From assembly GCF_001884105.1 (NCBI RefSeq), contig NZ_MACI01000099.1, positions 30,836 through 94,835 of the forward strand: DNA of 64,000 bases, written 5' to 3'. This document shows, one piece after another, positions 10,224-20,884 of this stretch. The stretch's first letter is position 1, and the number at the start of each line of letters is the position of its first letter. Source of the DNA: Bacillus luti. Lineage in GTDB: Bacteria; Bacillota; Bacilli; Bacillales; Bacillaceae_G. The notes beneath the pieces are model-generated. The model was not told the origin of the DNA. It ran no database searches and saw only the letters and a program-made list of their open reading frames with translations. Made by a program: the position numbers and the translations under genes.

Positions 10224-10676
10224 ATGACAGAGGACTCTTTGCATCTAGATAACCAACTTTGTTTTTCTATTTACGCCTGCTCTAGAGAGGTTACTCGTTT
10301 TTATCGACCTTATTTAGAAGAAATGGGTATTACGTATCCCCAGTACATTACTTTACTCGTACTATGGGAGCAAGATGGACTAACAGTAAAAGAAATTGGA
10401 GAACGTTTATTTTTAGATTCCGGTACGTTAACACCTATGTTAAAACGAATGGAATCATTAAAACTTGTAAAACGTGTTCGTTCCAAAGAAGATGAACGAA
10501 AAGTTTGTATTGAATTAACAGAACAAGGCAAAGATTTAAAGGAAAAGGCTTGTTCATTACCGACAACGATGGCTACAAACTTAGGAATTACAGAGCAAGA
10601 ATATCGCTCTTTATTAATTCAGCTAAATAAACTAATTGAAACAATGAAAACAATTAATGATGGAAAAGGGGAATAA
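10224..10676 (+). CDS. ohrR: Organic hydroperoxide-sensing repressor OhrR (MarR family)
   Basis: 150 residues from the ATG at 10224, chosen because AAGGGAG precedes it; an in-frame ATG 30 bp upstream lies in the operator region. MarR winged helix: ITYPQYITLLVLWEQ, LTVKEIGERLFLDSGTLTPM recognition region, then wing RSKEDERKVCI. The redox cysteine of OhrR is present in DNQLCF (C13, equivalent to B. subtilis C15), with a second at C19. Oxidation of C13 by organic peroxides should release the operator. It lies 2 bp upstream of its target ohr. Confidence 0.95.
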   Translation: MTEDSLHLDNQLCFSIYACSREVTRFYRPYLEEMGITYPQYITLLVLWEQDGLTVKEIGERLFLDSGTLTPMLKRMESLKLVKRVRSKEDERKVCIELTEQGKDLKEKACSLPTTMATNLGITEQEYRSLLIQLNKLIETMKTINDGKGE

Positions 10677-10678
10677 AC

Positions 10679-11095
10679 ATGGATAAACTATATACTGCTT
10701 CAGTAACAGCAACAGGTGGAAGAAACGGGAAAGTAATCTCAGATGACGGCATATTGAATCTTGATGTAAAAATGCCAAAAGCACTAGGCGGTGCAGGTGG
10801 AGAGGCAACAAATCCTGAGCAACTATTTGCCGCTGGTTATGCAGCTTGTTTTGATAGTGCATTACAACTTGTCATTCGTACAAAACGTGTCAAAGTAGAA
10901 AGTACAGAAGTAACTGCTCACGTTTCTATCGGAAAAGATACAGATGGTGGTTTCGGCCTATCCGCTGTACTTGATGTACATGTTGCTGGCGTTTCACATA
11001 GCGAAGCACAAGAACTTGTAGAAGCTGCTCATGGTGTATGTCCTTACTCTAAAGCGACACGAGGAAATATTGAAGTTACATTAAACGTACGCTAA
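10679..11095 (+). CDS. ohr: Organic hydroperoxide reductase Ohr (OsmC family)
   Basis: 138 residues. Thiol peroxidase that reduces organic hydroperoxides, recycled by lipoylated partners in characterised homologues. Both catalytic cysteines are present: C57 in AAGYAACFDSAL and C121 in HGVCPYSKATRGN. The N-terminal LYTASVTATGGRNG is typical of Ohr. Cotranscribed with ohrR; a bidirectional terminator follows. Confidence 0.96.
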   Translation: MDKLYTASVTATGGRNGKVISDDGILNLDVKMPKALGGAGGEATNPEQLFAAGYAACFDSALQLVIRTKRVKVESTEVTAHVSIGKDTDGGFGLSAVLDVHVAGVSHSEAQELVEAAHGVCPYSKATRGNIEVTLNVR

Positions 11096-11108
11096 AAGCG
11101 TATAAAGA

Positions 11109-11140
11109 AAAAAACGCGCGACATTCGTCACGCGTTTTTT
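11109..11140. terminator. Bidirectional terminator between ohr and engB
   Basis: AAAAAACGCG and CGCGTTTTTT arms around a 12-bp loop serve both converging genes. The last codons and stop of engB (to 11128) lie inside the hairpin. Confidence 0.85.
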
Positions 11141-11724
11141 GTTTTTGTCATTTTATGAATTGCTTTCCACGCTTCTTCTTTTCCAAGTCCTGTTTCAGAA
11201 GAGAATAGAACGATTTCATCGCCAATTTCAACAGCAAGCGTTTCTTTTACAACTTTTAAATGCTTTTGCCATTTCCCTTTCGGAATTTTATCGGCTTTCG
11301 TCGCAATAATAATTGTTGGGATTTCATAATGCTTTAAGAAATCATACATCATCACGTCATCGTTTGTTGGTTGGTGACGTAAATCAACTACTAATACAGC
11401 TGCGTCTAATTGCTCACGCGTTGTAAAGTACGTTTCAATCATTTTGCCCCATGCTGCGCGCTCCGATTTAGATACTTTCGCATATCCATAACCTGGAACG
11501 TCAACAAAATGCATCATCTCATTGATTAAGAAAAAGTTCAGCGTTTGCGTTTTCCCTGGTTTAGAAGAAATACGCACTAACTTTTTACGATTTAAAATTT
11601 TATTAATAAAGGAAGACTTCCCGACATTTGAACGACCTGCTAATGCAATTTCTGGTAAATCACTGTCTGGATATTGTTCTGGTTTAACAGCACTAATTAC
11701 AATATCTGCTTTTGTTACTTTCAT
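11128..11724 (-). CDS. engB: Ribosome biogenesis GTP-binding protein YsxC/EngB
   Basis: 198 residues. Essential GTPase of 50S subunit assembly. P-loop GRSNVGKSS (30-38), DVPGYG G3 motif, ATKADK G4 motif and an FSSETG G5 region are all present. Its ATG overlaps the lonA stop by 4 bp, so translation is probably coupled. Its stop codon lies within the terminator stem. Confidence 0.96.
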   Translation of the reverse strand: MKVTKADIVISAVKPEQYPDSDLPEIALAGRSNVGKSSFINKILNRKKLVRISSKPGKTQTLNFFLINEMMHFVDVPGYGYAKVSKSERAAWGKMIETYFTTREQLDAAVLVVDLRHQPTNDDVMMYDFLKHYEIPTIIIATKADKIPKGKWQKHLKVVKETLAVEIGDEIVLFSSETGLGKEEAWKAIHKMTKTKNA

Positions 11725-14051
11725 TGTTTCACTCCTACTAATGCGTGCTCCAATACTTCATCTAAATGAGATGCAAGCACAAACGTAAGGTTTTCTTTTA
11801 CGCTCTCTGGAATATCATCTAAATCTTTCTCGTTTTCTGCTGGCAAAATGATTTTTGTTAAGCCTGCGCGGTGAGCACTTAATGTTTTTTCTTTTAAACC
11901 ACCAATTGGTAATACACGACCACGAAGTGTAATTTCACCTGTCATACCCACTTCTTTACTTACAGGAATACCTGTTAGTGCAGAAATAAGTGCCGTTGCC
12001 ATCGTAATACCTGCTGACGGTCCATCTTTTGGAACTGCTCCTTCTGGAACATGAATATGAATATCATTTTTCTCATGGAAATTCGGATCAATCTGAAGCT
12101 CTTCTGCACGAGAACGAATATAGCTAAACGCTGCTTGTGCGGATTCTTTCATAACATCCCCAAGTTTCCCTGTTAAAATTAATTTCCCTTTACCTGGTGC
12201 TACAGATACTTCAATTGCAAGTGTATCGCCACCAGCTGCTGTATATGCTAACCCAGTTGCCATTCCGACTTGGTCTGTTTTCTCTGCTTGCCCATAACGG
12301 AATATATGTTTACCAAGTAAATCTACAATATTTTTCTCTGTCACAACAATACGTTTACGTTCTGCTGTAACGATGATTTTCGCTGCTTTACGGCAAACTT
12401 TTGCGATTTGGCGCTCTAGCGTACGAACACCAGCCTCACGTGTATAATAACGAATAATTTCAAGAAGTGCTTCATCACGTACTTGTAAATTACCTTTTCG
12501 TAAGCCATGCTCTTTTAATTGTTTCGGCAATAAATGCTCACGAGCAATATGAACTTTTTCAAGTTCTGTATAGCCAGCAATCGAAATAATTTCCATGCGG
12601 TCAAGTAATGGACCAGGAATACTTGAAAGTGTATTAGCAGTTGCTACAAACATAACTTTCGATAAATCATATGGTTCTTCAATGTAATGATCACTGAAGT
12701 TATGGTTTTGTTCTGGATCTAATACTTCAAGTAATGCAGCTGATGGATCTCCTCTGAAATCGTTAGACATTTTATCAATCTCATCTAATAAGAAGACTGG
12801 ATTAACTGTTTTCGCCTTTTTCATACCTTGAATAATACGCCCTGGCATTGCTCCAACATACGTACGGCGATGACCACGAATTTCAGATTCATCACGTACA
12901 CCACCAAGAGATACACGGACAAAGTTACGATTCAATGACGTTGCAATTGAACGCGCTAACGAAGTTTTTCCGACCCCAGGAGGGCCTACTAAGCAAAGGA
13001 TAGGTCCTTTTAATGAATTCGTTAACTTCTGTACAGCTAAATATTCAAGTACACGCTCTTTCACTTTTTCAAGACCGTAATGATCTTTGTTTAAAATCTC
13101 TTCAGAATGAGCAAGATCAATCATATCTTCTGTTGCTTCTGTCCACGGAAGTGCTAATAACCAATCAATGTAATTGCGAATAACGCCGCTCTCCGCTGAA
13201 CTTGCTGGTAACTTTTCATAACGATCTAATTCTTTCAGCGCAGCCTTCATTGTTTCTTCAGGCATTCCTGACTGTTCAATTTTCTCACGAAGCTCTTCAA
13301 CTTCTCCGCCCTTACCTTCTTTATCTCCAAGTTCAGTTTGAATTGCCTTCATTTGCTCACGTAAGAAGTATTCTTTTTGCGTGCGCTCCATTGAACGTTT
13401 CACTTTTTGTCCAATTTTCTTTTCTAAACTAAGTAACTCTTGTTCATCTTGAATAATTGAAATCAGTGTATGTAATCGTTCTTTCACAGATACAATCTCT
13501 AAAATCTCTTGTTTCTGCTTCGTTTTAATCGGCAAGTGAGAAGCAATTAAATCAGCTAGTCTGCCTGGTTCTTCTACATCAGCTACCGTTGCAAATGTTT
13601 CATTTGAAACTTTTTTCGAAACTTTAATATATTGTTCAAAATGCTCCAGTAACGTACGCATAAGAGCTTTCTCTTCTAGATCATCTTCCACTTCTTCAGT
13701 TATCGTTTGAATAGAAACTTGTACAAAATTCTCTTCTTCGATAAACTCTACTACTTCTGCTCTATGTAAACCTTCTACAAGGACACGAAGCGTACCGTTC
13801 GGCAATTTTAACATTTGCTTCACTTTCGCAACTGTACCTACACTATATATGTCATCTTCTTTCGGATCATCGATATTCATTTCTTTTTGCATCGCTAAAA
13901 AGATGATATTTTCATCCATTGCCGCCTGCTCTAGTGCTTGTATCGATTTATCACGTCCTACATCAAGATGCAGAACCATCGTTGGATATACGAGAACGCC
14001 TCTTAATGGTAGGAGGGGTACGATTTTTTCATTCGTATTCATACTAGACAT
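11721..14051 (-). CDS. lonA: ATP-dependent protease LonA
   Basis: 776 residues from the ATG at 14051, which follows GGAGGTGCT; an upstream in-frame start at 14084 lacks a site, and a second ATG at 14042 is possible. Cytoplasmic AAA+ protease that degrades damaged and regulatory proteins. Domains in order: N-terminal LON substrate domain ([15 protein letters not shown]), coiled-coil linker, AAA+ with GPPGVGKTS and FLLDEIDK, and the protease domain with PKDGPSAGI serine and downstream catalytic lysine. It is upstream of and coupled to engB. Confidence 0.96.
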   Translation of the reverse strand: MSSMNTNEKIVPLLPLRGVLVYPTMVLHLDVGRDKSIQALEQAAMDENIIFLAMQKEMNIDDPKEDDIYSVGTVAKVKQMLKLPNGTLRVLVEGLHRAEVVEFIEEENFVQVSIQTITEEVEDDLEEKALMRTLLEHFEQYIKVSKKVSNETFATVADVEEPGRLADLIASHLPIKTKQKQEILEIVSVKERLHTLISIIQDEQELLSLEKKIGQKVKRSMERTQKEYFLREQMKAIQTELGDKEGKGGEVEELREKIEQSGMPEETMKAALKELDRYEKLPASSAESGVIRNYIDWLLALPWTEATEDMIDLAHSEEILNKDHYGLEKVKERVLEYLAVQKLTNSLKGPILCLVGPPGVGKTSLARSIATSLNRNFVRVSLGGVRDESEIRGHRRTYVGAMPGRIIQGMKKAKTVNPVFLLDEIDKMSNDFRGDPSAALLEVLDPEQNHNFSDHYIEEPYDLSKVMFVATANTLSSIPGPLLDRMEIISIAGYTELEKVHIAREHLLPKQLKEHGLRKGNLQVRDEALLEIIRYYTREAGVRTLERQIAKVCRKAAKIIVTAERKRIVVTEKNIVDLLGKHIFRYGQAEKTDQVGMATGLAYTAAGGDTLAIEVSVAPGKGKLILTGKLGDVMKESAQAAFSYIRSRAEELQIDPNFHEKNDIHIHVPEGAVPKDGPSAGITMATALISALTGIPVSKEVGMTGEITLRGRVLPIGGLKEKTLSAHRAGLTKIILPAENEKDLDDIPESVKENLTFVLASHLDEVLEHALVGVKQ

Positions 14052-14173
14052 AGCACCTCCATAATAAATTAAACTCCTGTTCAACTATTTTATATTACAA
14101 TACATCTAGATGCAATTGCAGAGATTCTCCACAATTGTAAATCCCTTGTTTTTTCTCCCTTATGAAACGAAAA

Positions 14174-14211
14174 AAGACTCCGCTTAAGCATACAAACTTA
14201 AACGAAGTCTT
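14174..14211 (-). terminator. Terminator downstream of lonB
   Basis: Minus-strand hairpin with AAGACTTCG / CGGAGTCTT arms and a T run, between lonB and lonA. This makes the two lon genes separate transcripts. Confidence 0.75.
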
Positions 14212-14234
14212 GCAAATTTTATTGTCGTCCACCC

Positions 14235-15908
14235 TCACATTGATTGTGCATCTGTTTCGTCTACAGCAGTATGTACATCCAGCCCACGATGCATATTTTC
14301 CTGCATAAACGTTAGCTCAAATACTTCTTTTAACTTACGAACAGGAATGATTTCAATTCCCTTTATTGTATACAAAAGTGGTTGCATGTTTTCAGCAGGG
14401 ATGATGACTTTCTTAGCCCCTGCTTTTTTCGCAGCTTTTATTTTTGCGTACACACCACCAATCGGCTTCACTTCTCCGTGTATACTTATCTCACCTGTCA
14501 TCGCTACTTCATTATTCACATACGTACGATGCACTGCTGAATATACACCTGTTGCCATAGCGATTCCTGCCGAAGGTCCATCAATTGGGATACCGCCTGG
14601 AAAATTAATATGTATATCGTACCCTTCTGGCAACACATCTAGAGAACGAAGTACTGTTAATACATTGTCTACAGAACCTTTCGCCATACTTTTACGGCGA
14701 ATCGATTTCGTTTGACTACCAATACTTTCCTCTTCTACAATTCCGGTAACATTTACCGATCCTTTATCTTTCGCCTTGATCGCTGTTACTTCAATTTCTA
14801 ATAATGCGCCCGTATTCGGACCATATACAGCAAGTCCATTTACAAGACCAATCCTTGGAATCGGATAAATATGTTTTTCATATTTCGGTGTAAGTTGGCT
14901 AGAATGAACAACCCATTCTATATCTTCATCTTTAATGAAAGAACGTTCTTCATTTATCGCCATTCCAGCAGAAATTTGCACAAGATTAATCGCTTCTCGT
15001 CCATTTCTTGCATACATTCCGATCATTTCAATACCATTTTCACCAATTTGCATTTCCACTTTTTCAGCTGCATTCTTCGCTACTTTTTGAATTTCCTCTG
15101 TATCTAACTCACGGAAAAACACTTCTAAACAACGCGAACGAATGGCAGGTGGAATTTCCTCTGGTGAACGCGTCGTCGCACCGACTAAGCGAAAATCCGC
15201 CGGTAAACCTTTTTGAAAAATGTCATGTATATATGTTGGAATCATCGTATTCTCTTCACTATAATACGCACTTTCTAAAAATACTTTCCGATCTTCTAAT
15301 ACCTTTAACATTTTGTTCATTTGTATCGGATGCAGTTCACCAATCTCATCAATGAACAAAATACCACCGTGTGCATCTGTTACAGCGCCTTTTTTCGGTT
15401 GTGGAATACCAGCTTGCCCCATCGCACCCGCACCTTGATAAATTGGATCATGCACCGAGCCAATTAAAGGATCTGCAATACCACGTTCATCAAACCTCGC
15501 TGTCGTCGCATCGAGTTCAATAAACGTTGCATTCGTACGAAATGGAGATTTCGGATTTCTTTTCGCTTCTTCTAATACAAGACGTGCTGCCGCTGTCTTT
15601 CCGACACCTGGCGGGCCATATATAATTACATGTTGCGGGTTCGGACCACATAGAGCCGCTTTTAACGACTTAATCCCGTCCTCTTGCCCTACAATATCTA
15701 AAAAGGATGTAGGACGTACCTTTTCCGCAAGCGGCTCTGTTAGAGAAATCTCACGCATTTTACGAAGCTGCTCTAATTCTTTTTTCGATTCTCGATCAAT
15801 TGAAACTTTTTGTGTTCGCTGATTTCGAAGTAAATGCCAAAAATACAATCCTACAATTACTCCAAAAACAAGTTGAACAACTAAAAATATATTTGTCCAG
15901 CTCATCAT
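14235..15908 (-). CDS. lonB: ATP-dependent protease LonB
   Basis: 557 residues; ATG at 15908 after GGGAGGAAATAA. Shorter Lon-type protease without the N-terminal LON substrate domain. In B. subtilis it is expressed in the forespore. An N-terminal transmembrane helix (about 5-23) should anchor it to the membrane. The AAA+ core has GPPGVGKTA (about 97-105) and GGILFIDEIGEL; the protease domain has IDGPSAGIAMATG. It lies between clpX and lonA, as in B. subtilis. Confidence 0.93.
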   Translation of the reverse strand: MMSWTNIFLVVQLVFGVIVGLYFWHLLRNQRTQKVSIDRESKKELEQLRKMREISLTEPLAEKVRPTSFLDIVGQEDGIKSLKAALCGPNPQHVIIYGPPGVGKTAAARLVLEEAKRNPKSPFRTNATFIELDATTARFDERGIADPLIGSVHDPIYQGAGAMGQAGIPQPKKGAVTDAHGGILFIDEIGELHPIQMNKMLKVLEDRKVFLESAYYSEENTMIPTYIHDIFQKGLPADFRLVGATTRSPEEIPPAIRSRCLEVFFRELDTEEIQKVAKNAAEKVEMQIGENGIEMIGMYARNGREAINLVQISAGMAINEERSFIKDEDIEWVVHSSQLTPKYEKHIYPIPRIGLVNGLAVYGPNTGALLEIEVTAIKAKDKGSVNVTGIVEEESIGSQTKSIRRKSMAKGSVDNVLTVLRSLDVLPEGYDIHINFPGGIPIDGPSAGIAMATGVYSAVHRTYVNNEVAMTGEISIHGEVKPIGGVYAKIKAAKKAGAKKVIIPAENMQPLLYTIKGIEIIPVRKLKEVFELTFMQENMHRGLDVHTAVDETDAQSM

Positions 15909-15972
15909 TTATTTCCTCCCGCAATGTTTTATCCCTTAGTATTTCCGCGGAGGAACGTAGCTAAACATAAAG

Positions 15973-16001
15973 AAAAACAGCAATTATAAAAATTGCTGTT
16001 T
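15973..16001 (-). terminator. Terminator after clpX
   Basis: AAACAGCAATT / AATTGCTGTTT hairpin followed by T residues on the minus strand, 11 bp past the clpX stop. Confidence 0.8.
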
Positions 16002-16011
16002 CTCCTTTGTA

Positions 16012-17271
16012 TTATGCAGATGTTTTTGTATCAAGTACAGTACCGTCTTGTAACACCAATTTTGGTGCTGCATTATCAGCCACTGTTTCTTTTGTCAGAA
16101 CACACTTCTCGATATCTTTGCGAGATGGAAGTTCGAACATTACATCAAGCATTAAGCCTTCAATAATAGAACGAAGTCCACGAGCACCTGTTTTACGTTC
16201 AATTGCTTTCTTCGCAATTTCGATTAGTGCACCTTCTTCAAACTCTAACTCAACATCGTCAAGCTCCAATAATTTTTGGAATTGCTTAACAAGTGCATTT
16301 TTCGGTTTCGTTAAAATATCAACAAGAGCATCTTCATCAAGTGGCTCTAGGTTCGCAATAACTGGAAGACGACCAATAAACTCTGGAATTAAACCAAATC
16401 TTAAAAGATCCTCTGGTAATACGTGAGATAAAACATGCTTTTCATTTACATCAGCATTTTTCTTCTCAGAACCGAATCCAATTACTTTTTCACCAAGGCG
16501 ACGTTTAATAATTGGCTCGATGCCATCAAACGCTCCACCACAAATGAATAAGATGTTCGTTGTATCAATTTGAATAAACTCTTGATGCGGATGCTTACGA
16601 CCACCTTGAGGTGGAACGCTTGCTACAGTACCTTCTAAAATTTTCAGAAGTGCCTGCTGCACACCTTCACCAGATACATCACGTGTAATTGATGGATTTT
16701 CGGACTTACGTGCCACTTTATCAATCTCATCAATATAAATGATTCCTTTTTCCGCTTTCTCTACATCATAATCAGCTGCTTGGATTAGTTTTAGTAAGAT
16801 GTTTTCTACATCTTCCCCAACGTATCCAGCTTCTGTTAAAGATGTTGCGTCCGCGATTGCAAATGGAACATTTAAAATACGCGCTAACGTTTGTGCCAAT
16901 AATGTTTTACCACTACCTGTTGGCCCGATAAGTGCGATATTACTCTTCGCTAATTCTACATCATCAATTTTGCTGTTAGAATTAATGCGTTTGTAATGAT
17001 TATATACCGCTACCGCTAGTGCTTTTTTCGCGTTATCTTGTCCGATGACATACTCATCTAAGATTTCACGAATTTCTACCGGTTTCGGTACATCTTTGAA
17101 TTCTACTTCTTCGTCCTTCGCAAGCTCCTCTTGTACAATTTCAGTACAAAGTTCGATACACTCGTCACAAATGTAAACACCTGGACCTGCAACTAACTTT
17201 CGAACTTGCGTTTGTGTTTTACCACAGAAAGAACATTTTAATTGCCCTTTTTCATCATTAAATTTAAACAT
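16012..17271 (-). CDS. clpX: ATP-dependent Clp protease ATP-binding subunit ClpX
   Basis: 419 residues from the ATG at 17271 (site AGGGGTG). The longer reading to 17346 would add 25 residues unlike any ClpX. Unfoldase that delivers substrates to ClpP. N-terminal zinc-binding domain has Cys at 13, 16, 35 and 38; the AAA+ module has GPTGSGKT and IIYIDEIDK; the ClpP-docking loop reads VIGFGSE. It lies downstream of tig after a terminator, as in B. subtilis. Confidence 0.97.
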   Translation of the reverse strand: MFKFNDEKGQLKCSFCGKTQTQVRKLVAGPGVYICDECIELCTEIVQEELAKDEEVEFKDVPKPVEIREILDEYVIGQDNAKKALAVAVYNHYKRINSNSKIDDVELAKSNIALIGPTGSGKTLLAQTLARILNVPFAIADATSLTEAGYVGEDVENILLKLIQAADYDVEKAEKGIIYIDEIDKVARKSENPSITRDVSGEGVQQALLKILEGTVASVPPQGGRKHPHQEFIQIDTTNILFICGGAFDGIEPIIKRRLGEKVIGFGSEKKNADVNEKHVLSHVLPEDLLRFGLIPEFIGRLPVIANLEPLDEDALVDILTKPKNALVKQFQKLLELDDVELEFEEGALIEIAKKAIERKTGARGLRSIIEGLMLDVMFELPSRKDIEKCVLTKETVADNAAPKLVLQDGTVLDTKTSA

Positions 17272-17500
17272 ATTTTCACACCCCTTACAAAGTGCTAACC
17301 TCTTGCCTTCGTATGTACACGATAAATGTATCGTATGTAAATACATATTATGTCACTACGTGGCGAGAAATACAAATAATATGACTAGTTATGTACAAAT
17401 AAAAAATTTTTAAAACTTTTGAAATATGTATATTCGACTTACAAAGGAACTTTTCCTTCTTCATCGAAAAGTTTTATAAATATATTTCTATATTTATAAA

Positions 17501-17528
17501 ACAAGGCACGATTAAAATCGTGCCTTGT
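17501..17528 (-). terminator. Terminator after tig
   Basis: Nearly perfect ACAAGGCACGAT / ATCGTGCCTTGT hairpin just past the tig stop, with an AT-rich tail on the minus strand. Confidence 0.85.
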
Positions 17529-17535
17529 TATTTTA

Positions 17536-18813
17536 TTATGCAGCGTTGTCTACTAAGAAGTCTACAGCTTTGCGCACTTTAATATCTTCAGCTAAAGCGT
17601 CTACGCTTCCAAGAGCTTGCTTGATAGCGTCTACTGGCATACCGTACATTTCAGCCATTTTTTCAACTTCTGCAGTTACTTCTTCTTCAGTAACTTCGAT
17701 GTTTTCAGCTTCAATGATAGCTTCAAGAACAAGGTTGATTCTTACGCGTTTTTGAGCGTCTTCTTTCATTTGCTCTTTTAACTTGTCAGCGTCAGTACCT
17801 GTGAATTGGTAGTAAAGCTCAAGGTTCATACCTTGTTGGCTTAAACGTTGCTCGAATTCACGAACCATACGATCTAACTCAGTGTCGATCATAGCTTCTG
17901 GAATGTCGATTTCAGCGTTAGCAGCAGCTAATTCTACTACTTCGTCACGTACTTTGTGCTCAGCTTCGTGCTTTTTGCCTTCTTCTAAGTTTGTGCGAAG
18001 TTTCGCTTTTAATTCATCAAGAGTTGCAACCGCTTCGTCTGCTTCTTTAGCGAACTCGTCGTTTAACTCAGGAAGTTCTTTTGTTTTGATTTCGTGAATT
18101 GTTACTTTGAATGTTGCTGGTTTTCCAGCTAATTCAGCAGCATGGTACTCTTCTGGGAATGATACTTCAACGTCTTTAGAATCACCAGATTTAAGACCAA
18201 TTACTTGCTCTTCGAAACCTGGGATGAATGTACCAGAACCGATTGCAAGAGAGTAGTTTTCGCCTTTTCCGCCTTCAAATGCTTCGCCATCAACGAAACC
18301 TTCGAAGTCGATTACAGCTGTATCACCGTTTTCAACAGTTCCTTCTTCTTTAACAACTAGTTCAGCTTGACGCTCTTGTAAAGCTTTTAATTCGTTCTCT
18401 ACATCTTCGTCAGTTACAGTTGTTTCAACTTTTTCTACTGCTAAACCTTTGTACTCACCTAATTTAACTTCAGGTTTCACTGTAACTTTTGCAGTGAAGA
18501 TAAGGTTAGCATTTTTTTCGAACTTCTCGATGTCGATTTCAGGATGAGCAACTGGGAAAATACCAGCTTCATCGATTGCTTCACCGTATGCTTTTGGTAA
18601 GATGATATCTAAAGCATCTTGGTATAAAGATTCGATACCAAAGCGTTGTTCGAATAATGGACGAGGCATTTTTCCTTTACGGAAACCTGGTACATTAATT
18701 GTTTTTACTACTTTTTTGAATGCAGCGTCGATAGAGTTGTTTACTTCTTTAGCATCAACTTCGATTGTTAAAACGCCAACGTTACCTTCTAATTTTTCCC
18801 ATTTTGTAGACAT
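17536..18813 (-). CDS. tig: Trigger factor (ribosome-associated peptidyl-prolyl isomerase)
   Basis: 425 residues, normal length. Binds the ribosome exit tunnel and helps nascent chains fold. The ribosome-docking signature [17 protein letters not shown] lies near 44-60. The FKBP-like PPIase domain (about 160-245) contains [17 protein letters not shown], and a long helical C-terminal chaperone domain follows. ATG at 18813 follows GGAGGGAAAGAATA. It is the first of the tig-clpX-lonB-lonA run of proteostasis genes. Confidence 0.97.
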   Translation of the reverse strand: MSTKWEKLEGNVGVLTIEVDAKEVNNSIDAAFKKVVKTINVPGFRKGKMPRPLFEQRFGIESLYQDALDIILPKAYGEAIDEAGIFPVAHPEIDIEKFEKNANLIFTAKVTVKPEVKLGEYKGLAVEKVETTVTDEDVENELKALQERQAELVVKEEGTVENGDTAVIDFEGFVDGEAFEGGKGENYSLAIGSGTFIPGFEEQVIGLKSGDSKDVEVSFPEEYHAAELAGKPATFKVTIHEIKTKELPELNDEFAKEADEAVATLDELKAKLRTNLEEGKKHEAEHKVRDEVVELAAANAEIDIPEAMIDTELDRMVREFEQRLSQQGMNLELYYQFTGTDADKLKEQMKEDAQKRVRINLVLEAIIEAENIEVTEEEVTAEVEKMAEMYGMPVDAIKQALGSVDALAEDIKVRKAVDFLVDNAA

Positions 18814-19122
18814 TTATTCTTTCCCTCCAACTATAATAATGTATGCACATACCTCTATAGATTAAGACCTTCATTATCTCTTTTTTGAAATAACAAATGC
18901 ACAAATAATCCTCTAGCAAAAGCTTTCAGATATAATGTTTCAATCTATTAATTGTCTAAAAGACAATTACGGTATATTTTGTTCGAGAATAATATGAAAC
19001 ATATTAAGTAAGAGAATTACACTTCTCTTCTCTTACAAACAGACAGATTTCTGCCTTTTGCAACCCTTACATTATAACATAGAATATGCTCGTTTCAAGA
19101 ACTGAACAACTCTTTTTCATAA
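18814..19122. other. 309-bp intergenic region between ysoA and tig
   Basis: Holds the presumed tig promoter (candidate TAGACA, 18-bp spacer, TATATC on the minus strand). It also has a short perfect inverted repeat AATTGTC / GACAATT at 18950-18968 and a GTAAGAGAA / TTCTCTTAC hairpin at 19009-19037 that may end the ysoA transcript, though it lacks a good T tract. No open reading frame of note. Confidence 0.45.
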
Positions 19123-20121
19123 TTATACGGGCAAATATCCTTCTCTTTCAACACGTAATAACCATTGATAGGCAATATGAAACTCTTCTAATTCAATATT
19201 GTACGCTGTCATAAGCTCTTCTTCATCAATAGCCAATCCGAAACGCTTTCTTCCAATTCTCTCTAAAACAGCAGCCCAGATCTCTACTTTATCCATTAAT
19301 AGAGCGAATGGGAAAACACCAATTTGTAGTTCTTTCCAGTATGTAGCCATCGCATCAAATATATCCGGATAATTTTGCTCTAATCGGCTTGATAATATAT
19401 GTATAATGTTATCGGATTGCTCCTCATTATGACCTGTAAATGCTGGAATCACCTTGATCGTATTTCCAAACTTTTCTACTTCTATCTCTTCTTCTATTTG
19501 ATTTTCTATCATTTTATATAAAATAGAACTTTTCAAATAAGGGTGCTGCTGTTCGTCTATTAAAAATTTCTTTAAGACAGGTAATGCAAGATCCAAATCT
19601 TTTAACGAAAGTTGCTGAATTGCCCTTAACTTTTGCCCGAAGTTTTCACCAAAAATCTCATTAGTAAACTCGTCCAAATCAAAATTAGAATCCGCTAATG
19701 ATGCATCTTCCTCATTTAGCATTCCTTCTGCAAATAAAGCGAGCTGCGCTAATTTTTCTTTTTGTTCCGGCATTATGTCTTTCGTTTGCAAAACTTTTTC
19801 AACAGTTTCAATAACACCTTCATAATCATTTGTTTGAACTAAAATAGTCACATATGTTTCAAGAATATCACCAAATAGTACAGCTCCTGTTTCAAGTAAC
19901 TGTTCACATTTGTCTTTCGCTTCTTCCATACGTTTTAATTCTAACAAACAAATAACTGAAGCTAATTCCGTTTGTTCCGTTTCCGCATTATACTGACGTA
20001 ATATTTCAAAGCAGCGCAATGCATCTTCGAATTTCCGCTCTTTCAGCGCTAAAAAACCTTCATCAATATAACGCTCTGATAGTTGAGGAAACAATACGAC
20101 CGTATTTTCTTTTTTATCCAT
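19123..20121 (-). CDS. ysoA: TPR-repeat protein YsoA
   Basis: 332 residues. Tetratricopeptide-like helices in the N-terminal half (EGFLALKERKFEDALRCFEILRQYN and further repeats to about 130), acidic middle, and a helical C-terminal domain. B. subtilis ysoA lies next to tig in the same way. No catalytic motif and no known function. Likely a cytoplasmic protein-protein interaction scaffold. Confidence 0.8.
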   Translation of the reverse strand: MDKKENTVVLFPQLSERYIDEGFLALKERKFEDALRCFEILRQYNAETEQTELASVICLLELKRMEEAKDKCEQLLETGAVLFGDILETYVTILVQTNDYEGVIETVEKVLQTKDIMPEQKEKLAQLALFAEGMLNEEDASLADSNFDLDEFTNEIFGENFGQKLRAIQQLSLKDLDLALPVLKKFLIDEQQHPYLKSSILYKMIENQIEEEIEVEKFGNTIKVIPAFTGHNEEQSDNIIHILSSRLEQNYPDIFDAMATYWKELQIGVFPFALLMDKVEIWAAVLERIGRKRFGLAIDEEELMTAYNIELEEFHIAYQWLLRVEREGYLPV

Positions 20122-20286
20122 ACGTCCGCCTCTTTTTCTTGATTTTAATTATGTTCAAAGTAAATATATCAAATGCGTAATGAGAACACAACATCCTGAA
20201 AACATTTGTTTGAAATATAAAAATATTCAATTTTTATATTTCAACATGAACAAACCTTTATCAAAAACCAAGATTATATAAATAAA

Positions 20287-20313
20287 AATCCTCAGCAACA
20301 AGCACAGAGGATT
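20287..20313 (-). terminator. Terminator after the 82-residue membrane ORF
   Basis: AATCCTC / GAGGATT arms with a 13-base loop and a following TTTTTATT run on the minus strand, 6 bp beyond the stop of the small gene. Confidence 0.7.
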
Positions 20314-20318
20314 CATTA

Positions 20319-20567
20319 TTAATGGAAAGCTTTTATAATAGTGGGGTATATAACAAGGGTAATAATTTGGAGAACAATAATTGCCATAACAATCATGCTA
20401 AAATAGAAGATTGGTTTACTTCGCTTCATTAAAAACATAATAATAAGCATCGTACAACCAAACAAACTTAAGAAGAACAAACTCGTTGTCGAACTAAGTA
20501 TACCACTCGGGACAAAGAACAATAACACTACACTACAAGTACCTATAATTCCAAATAACCATTCCAT
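20319..20567 (-). CDS. Small multi-helix membrane protein, unknown function
   Basis: 82 residues with three hydrophobic segments (about 4-22, 28-46 and 54-76) and a short basic loop KRSK. I do not recognise a family. The terminator directly downstream and the tiny membrane ORF 40 bp upstream on the same strand suggest a genuine two-gene unit. Confidence 0.6.
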   Translation of the reverse strand: MEWLFGIIGTCSVVLLFFVPSGILSSTTSLFFLSLFGCTMLIIMFLMKRSKPIFYFSMIVMAIIVLQIITLVIYPTIIKAFH

Positions 20568-20607
20568 TCATTCACTCATTCCCTTTCCCTCTCATGGCAG
20601 TTTTTTT

Positions 20608-20712
20608 CTACGCTACTAAATGTTTTACAACATCAATTACATACGTTAATTTCTCATACGCTACAAATCCAAAAGCTACTGTTAAGCCCGTTACGATTAA
20701 CCCTTTCATCAT
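20608..20712 (-). CDS. Putative 34-residue membrane-associated peptide
   Basis: A short ORF starting MMKGLIVTGLTVAFGFVAYE and ending LVA. The start (ATGATG at 20707-20712) follows a strong GAGGAGGAAGAA site, and a TATAAT box lies further upstream on the minus strand near 20745. One hydrophobic helix (residues 4-18) is followed by an amphipathic tail. Same strand and close to the 82-residue membrane gene. Coding status is inferred from the ribosome binding site and composition; no family recognised. Confidence 0.5.
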   Translation of the reverse strand: MMKGLIVTGLTVAFGFVAYEKLTYVIDVVKHLVA

Positions 20713-20884
20713 TTCTTCCTCCTCGTTTTATCGTTGTTACCTTTATTATAAAAGATTAGCAATTTGTTACCATCGAACTACCTTACAGTTACCTTACAGA
20801 ATTGTAAGATTTCAAAAATTGATTTAAAATCGTGTTAATATATTTTTGAACAATTAAGAATTTATTTTACAAGGGGGATTATAT

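Noticed and set aside
20594-20827. A 77-codon plus-strand frame in the ysoA-side intergenic region
   Set aside because: It lacks a ribosome binding site and is antisense to the better-supported 34-codon ORF.
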